Shown: positions 63,015-64,000 of the stretch, one piece after another
How positions within the stretch are numbered: position 1 is the stretch's first letter
Layout of the letters: each line of letters begins with the position of its first letter
DNA from: Ignavibacteria bacterium
Lineage (GTDB): Bacteria; Bacteroidota; Ignavibacteria; Tepidaquicellales; Tepidaquicellaceae
DNA length: 64,000 nt
Assembly (NCBI GenBank): GCA_016719565.1
Contig: JADJYU010000001.1
Span: 1-64,000, forward strand
Direction: 5' to 3'
Notes under the pieces: model-generated
Told to the model about the DNA's origin: nothing
The model's database searches: none
Seen by the model: only the letters and a program-made list of their open reading frames with translations
Made by a program: the position numbers and the translations under genes

Positions 63015-64000
63015 TCATTTGTCTGATAAAGCTTCCAGCAAGGCAACCATCAGTCTCGATGTTGCAAGTCCTGATCCGTTAAGTATGTGGACAAGTTCTG
63101 TTTTGCTTTTGTTATTTTCAAGCTGCTTTTTGTATCTTACCATGGCTCTTCTTGACTGATAATCAGTGCAATTGCTCACCGACGAAGCTTCCAGCCATTT
63201 ATTTTCTGCATAAGACCAAACTTCAATATCATAACATTTACTTGCGGCAAATCCAATATCGGCAGTGCACAGCTCAATTACTCTGTAATGCAGTCCCAAC
63301 TTATCTATGATCCCGCATGCATGCGAAAGCATTTTTTCCATTTCATCATAAGACTCTTCGGGTTTACAGAATGTAATAAGCTCTACTTTATTAAACTGAT
63401 GAACTCTTAGAAAACCTTTTGTATCTTTACCGTAACTTCCTGCTTCTCTTCTGAAACAATTTGTGAAGCCGCAGTATCTTACTGGAAGTTCTTCATTTGC
63501 TAATATCTCATCCCTGTGAATATTGAGAATTGAAACTTCCGCAGTGGGGATCGCAAACATATCATCTTTTTCCATATAATACATATCCTCTTCAAACTTC
63601 GGAACTTTCTCAGCTGCTTCCATTGACTCGCGCGTCACAATTACCGGTGTCATCACTTCTTTGTAGCCATTCTTTCCCTGTTCATCAAGCATAAAATTTA
63701 TCAACGCCCGTTCAAGTCTCGCGCCTTTTCCCTTGTATAATGCAAAGCCGCTGCCGGAAATTTTCGCGCCTCTTTCAAAGTCCAGTATGTCCAGATCTTT
63801 GCCGAGCTGAAGATGATCCTTTATTTTAAATTCAAAGATTTTTTTATCACCCAATATTCTGATCTGAACATTATCCTTTTCAGATTTACCATGAGGAACA
63901 GACTCATCCGGCAGATTCGGAATATATCTCATCAAATCATCTATTTCTTTATCAAGACTTTTAAGTTCTTCATCAAGTGATTTAATTTTTTCAGATTCAA
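63015..64000 (-). CDS. serS: Seryl-tRNA synthetase (5' part outside the window)
   Basis: About 327 residues of a class IIa synthetase, reading in from the right edge. The visible part starts in the coiled-coil arm (ESEKIKSLDEELKSLDKEID), then passes IPNLPDESVPHGKSEKDN. Motif 2 is FTNCFRREAGSYGKDTKGFL, followed by LRVHQFNKVELITFCKPEES, and motif 3 is HILNGSGLATSRLMVALLEA near the end. About 100 N-terminal residues are missing to the right. It charges tRNA-Ser and the selenocysteine tRNA where present. It faces nuoJ. Confidence 0.95.
   Translation of the reverse strand, partial: ESEKIKSLDEELKSLDKEIDDLMRYIPNLPDESVPHGKSEKDNVQIRILGDKKIFEFKIKDHLQLGKDLDILDFERGAKISGSGFALYKGKGARLERALINFMLDEQGKNGYKEVMTPVIVTRESMEAAEKVPKFEEDMYYMEKDDMFAIPTAEVSILNIHRDEILANEELPVRYCGFTNCFRREAGSYGKDTKGFLRVHQFNKVELITFCKPEESYDEMEKMLSHACGIIDKLGLHYRVIELCTADIGFAASKCYDIEVWSYAENKWLEASSVSNCTDYQSRRAMVRYKKQLENNKSKTELVHILNGSGLATSRLMVALLEALSDK

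Noticed and set aside
1..64000. tRNA, rRNA, IS element or prophage genes
   Set aside because: None recognised by eye; no cloverleaf-like block, transposase motif or integrase was seen. tRNAscan-SE and ISfinder searches would settle it.

Overview
The window is AT-rich bacterial chromosome from the Bacteroidota/Chlorobi (FCB) superphylum, most likely the Ignavibacteria or a close relative. The main evidence is six secreted proteins ending in a type IX secretion (T9SS) sorting domain of the 'QNYPNPFNPxTxIxF...LxSGVYxYxL' kind, and a PorX-type regulator of that system. Other support comes from Bacteroidota-style TAnnTTTG promoter boxes, scarce Shine-Dalgarno sequences, several TTG starts, and a short-LID adenylate kinase. 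No tRNA, rRNA, CRISPR array, insertion sequence or prophage was found.

Layout. 1-2450 (minus): mnmE (only the last base of its stop codon is outside) and an orphan FecCD-type permease. 2511-6041 (plus): a sensor histidine kinase and a membrane glycosyltransferase-like protein. 6042-7184: gene-free DNA with an indel-free array of about 35 diverged 21-bp repeats. 7185-18382: an island of T9SS cargo (SBBP and YCF48-like propellers, a sialidase-fold protein, a DUF1800/DUF1501 pair, a jelly-roll-like protein and an FG-GAP protein). 18469-25933: ada, a metallo-beta-lactamase-fold lipoprotein, a barrel-like protein, asnS, a NYN nuclease, TauE plus rhodanese, and fbp. 25985-35026 (minus): a lipoprotein, an ABC-2 exporter, an HD hydrolase, two TPM proteins, ExbB/ExbD/ExbD, a STAS protein, adk and rlmN. 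35165-39252: an ECF sigma factor, mutS and a PepSY-like protein. 39327-43565: a five-gene SPFH/zinc-ribbon membrane cluster. 43574-47169 (minus): a DinB-like protein and the LPS genes ostA/lptA-like, lptC and kdsD. 47240-48678: rlmD, frameshifted. 49045-55670: porX-tsaE-tsaB-accD-panC-glmU(N-terminal only)-glmM. 55750-61305: a lipoprotein and the xanthine dehydrogenase genes xdhA, xdhB and xdhC. 61315-64000: a HEAT-repeat protein, an isolated nuoJ and the 3' part of serS.

How it fits together. Envelope and surface biology dominate. PorX, with a possible partner kinase at 2511, would control the machine that exports the cargo encoded at 7-18 kb. kdsD, lptC and the OstA-like gene serve LPS, glmU-N and glmM serve peptidoglycan/LPS precursors, and ExbB/ExbD energise outer-membrane uptake. 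Three genes (SBBP protein, a zinc-ribbon protein, rlmD) are each broken by one base in a short homopolymer. This looks more like residual indel error than three independent pseudogenes, but the sequence alone cannot decide.

The least explained features are the 21-bp phased array at 6231-6965, the SPFH/zinc-ribbon cluster at 39.3-43.6 kb, the Tat-signal plus T9SS-domain architecture of the DUF1501 protein, and a 25-bp near-palindrome at 19654.
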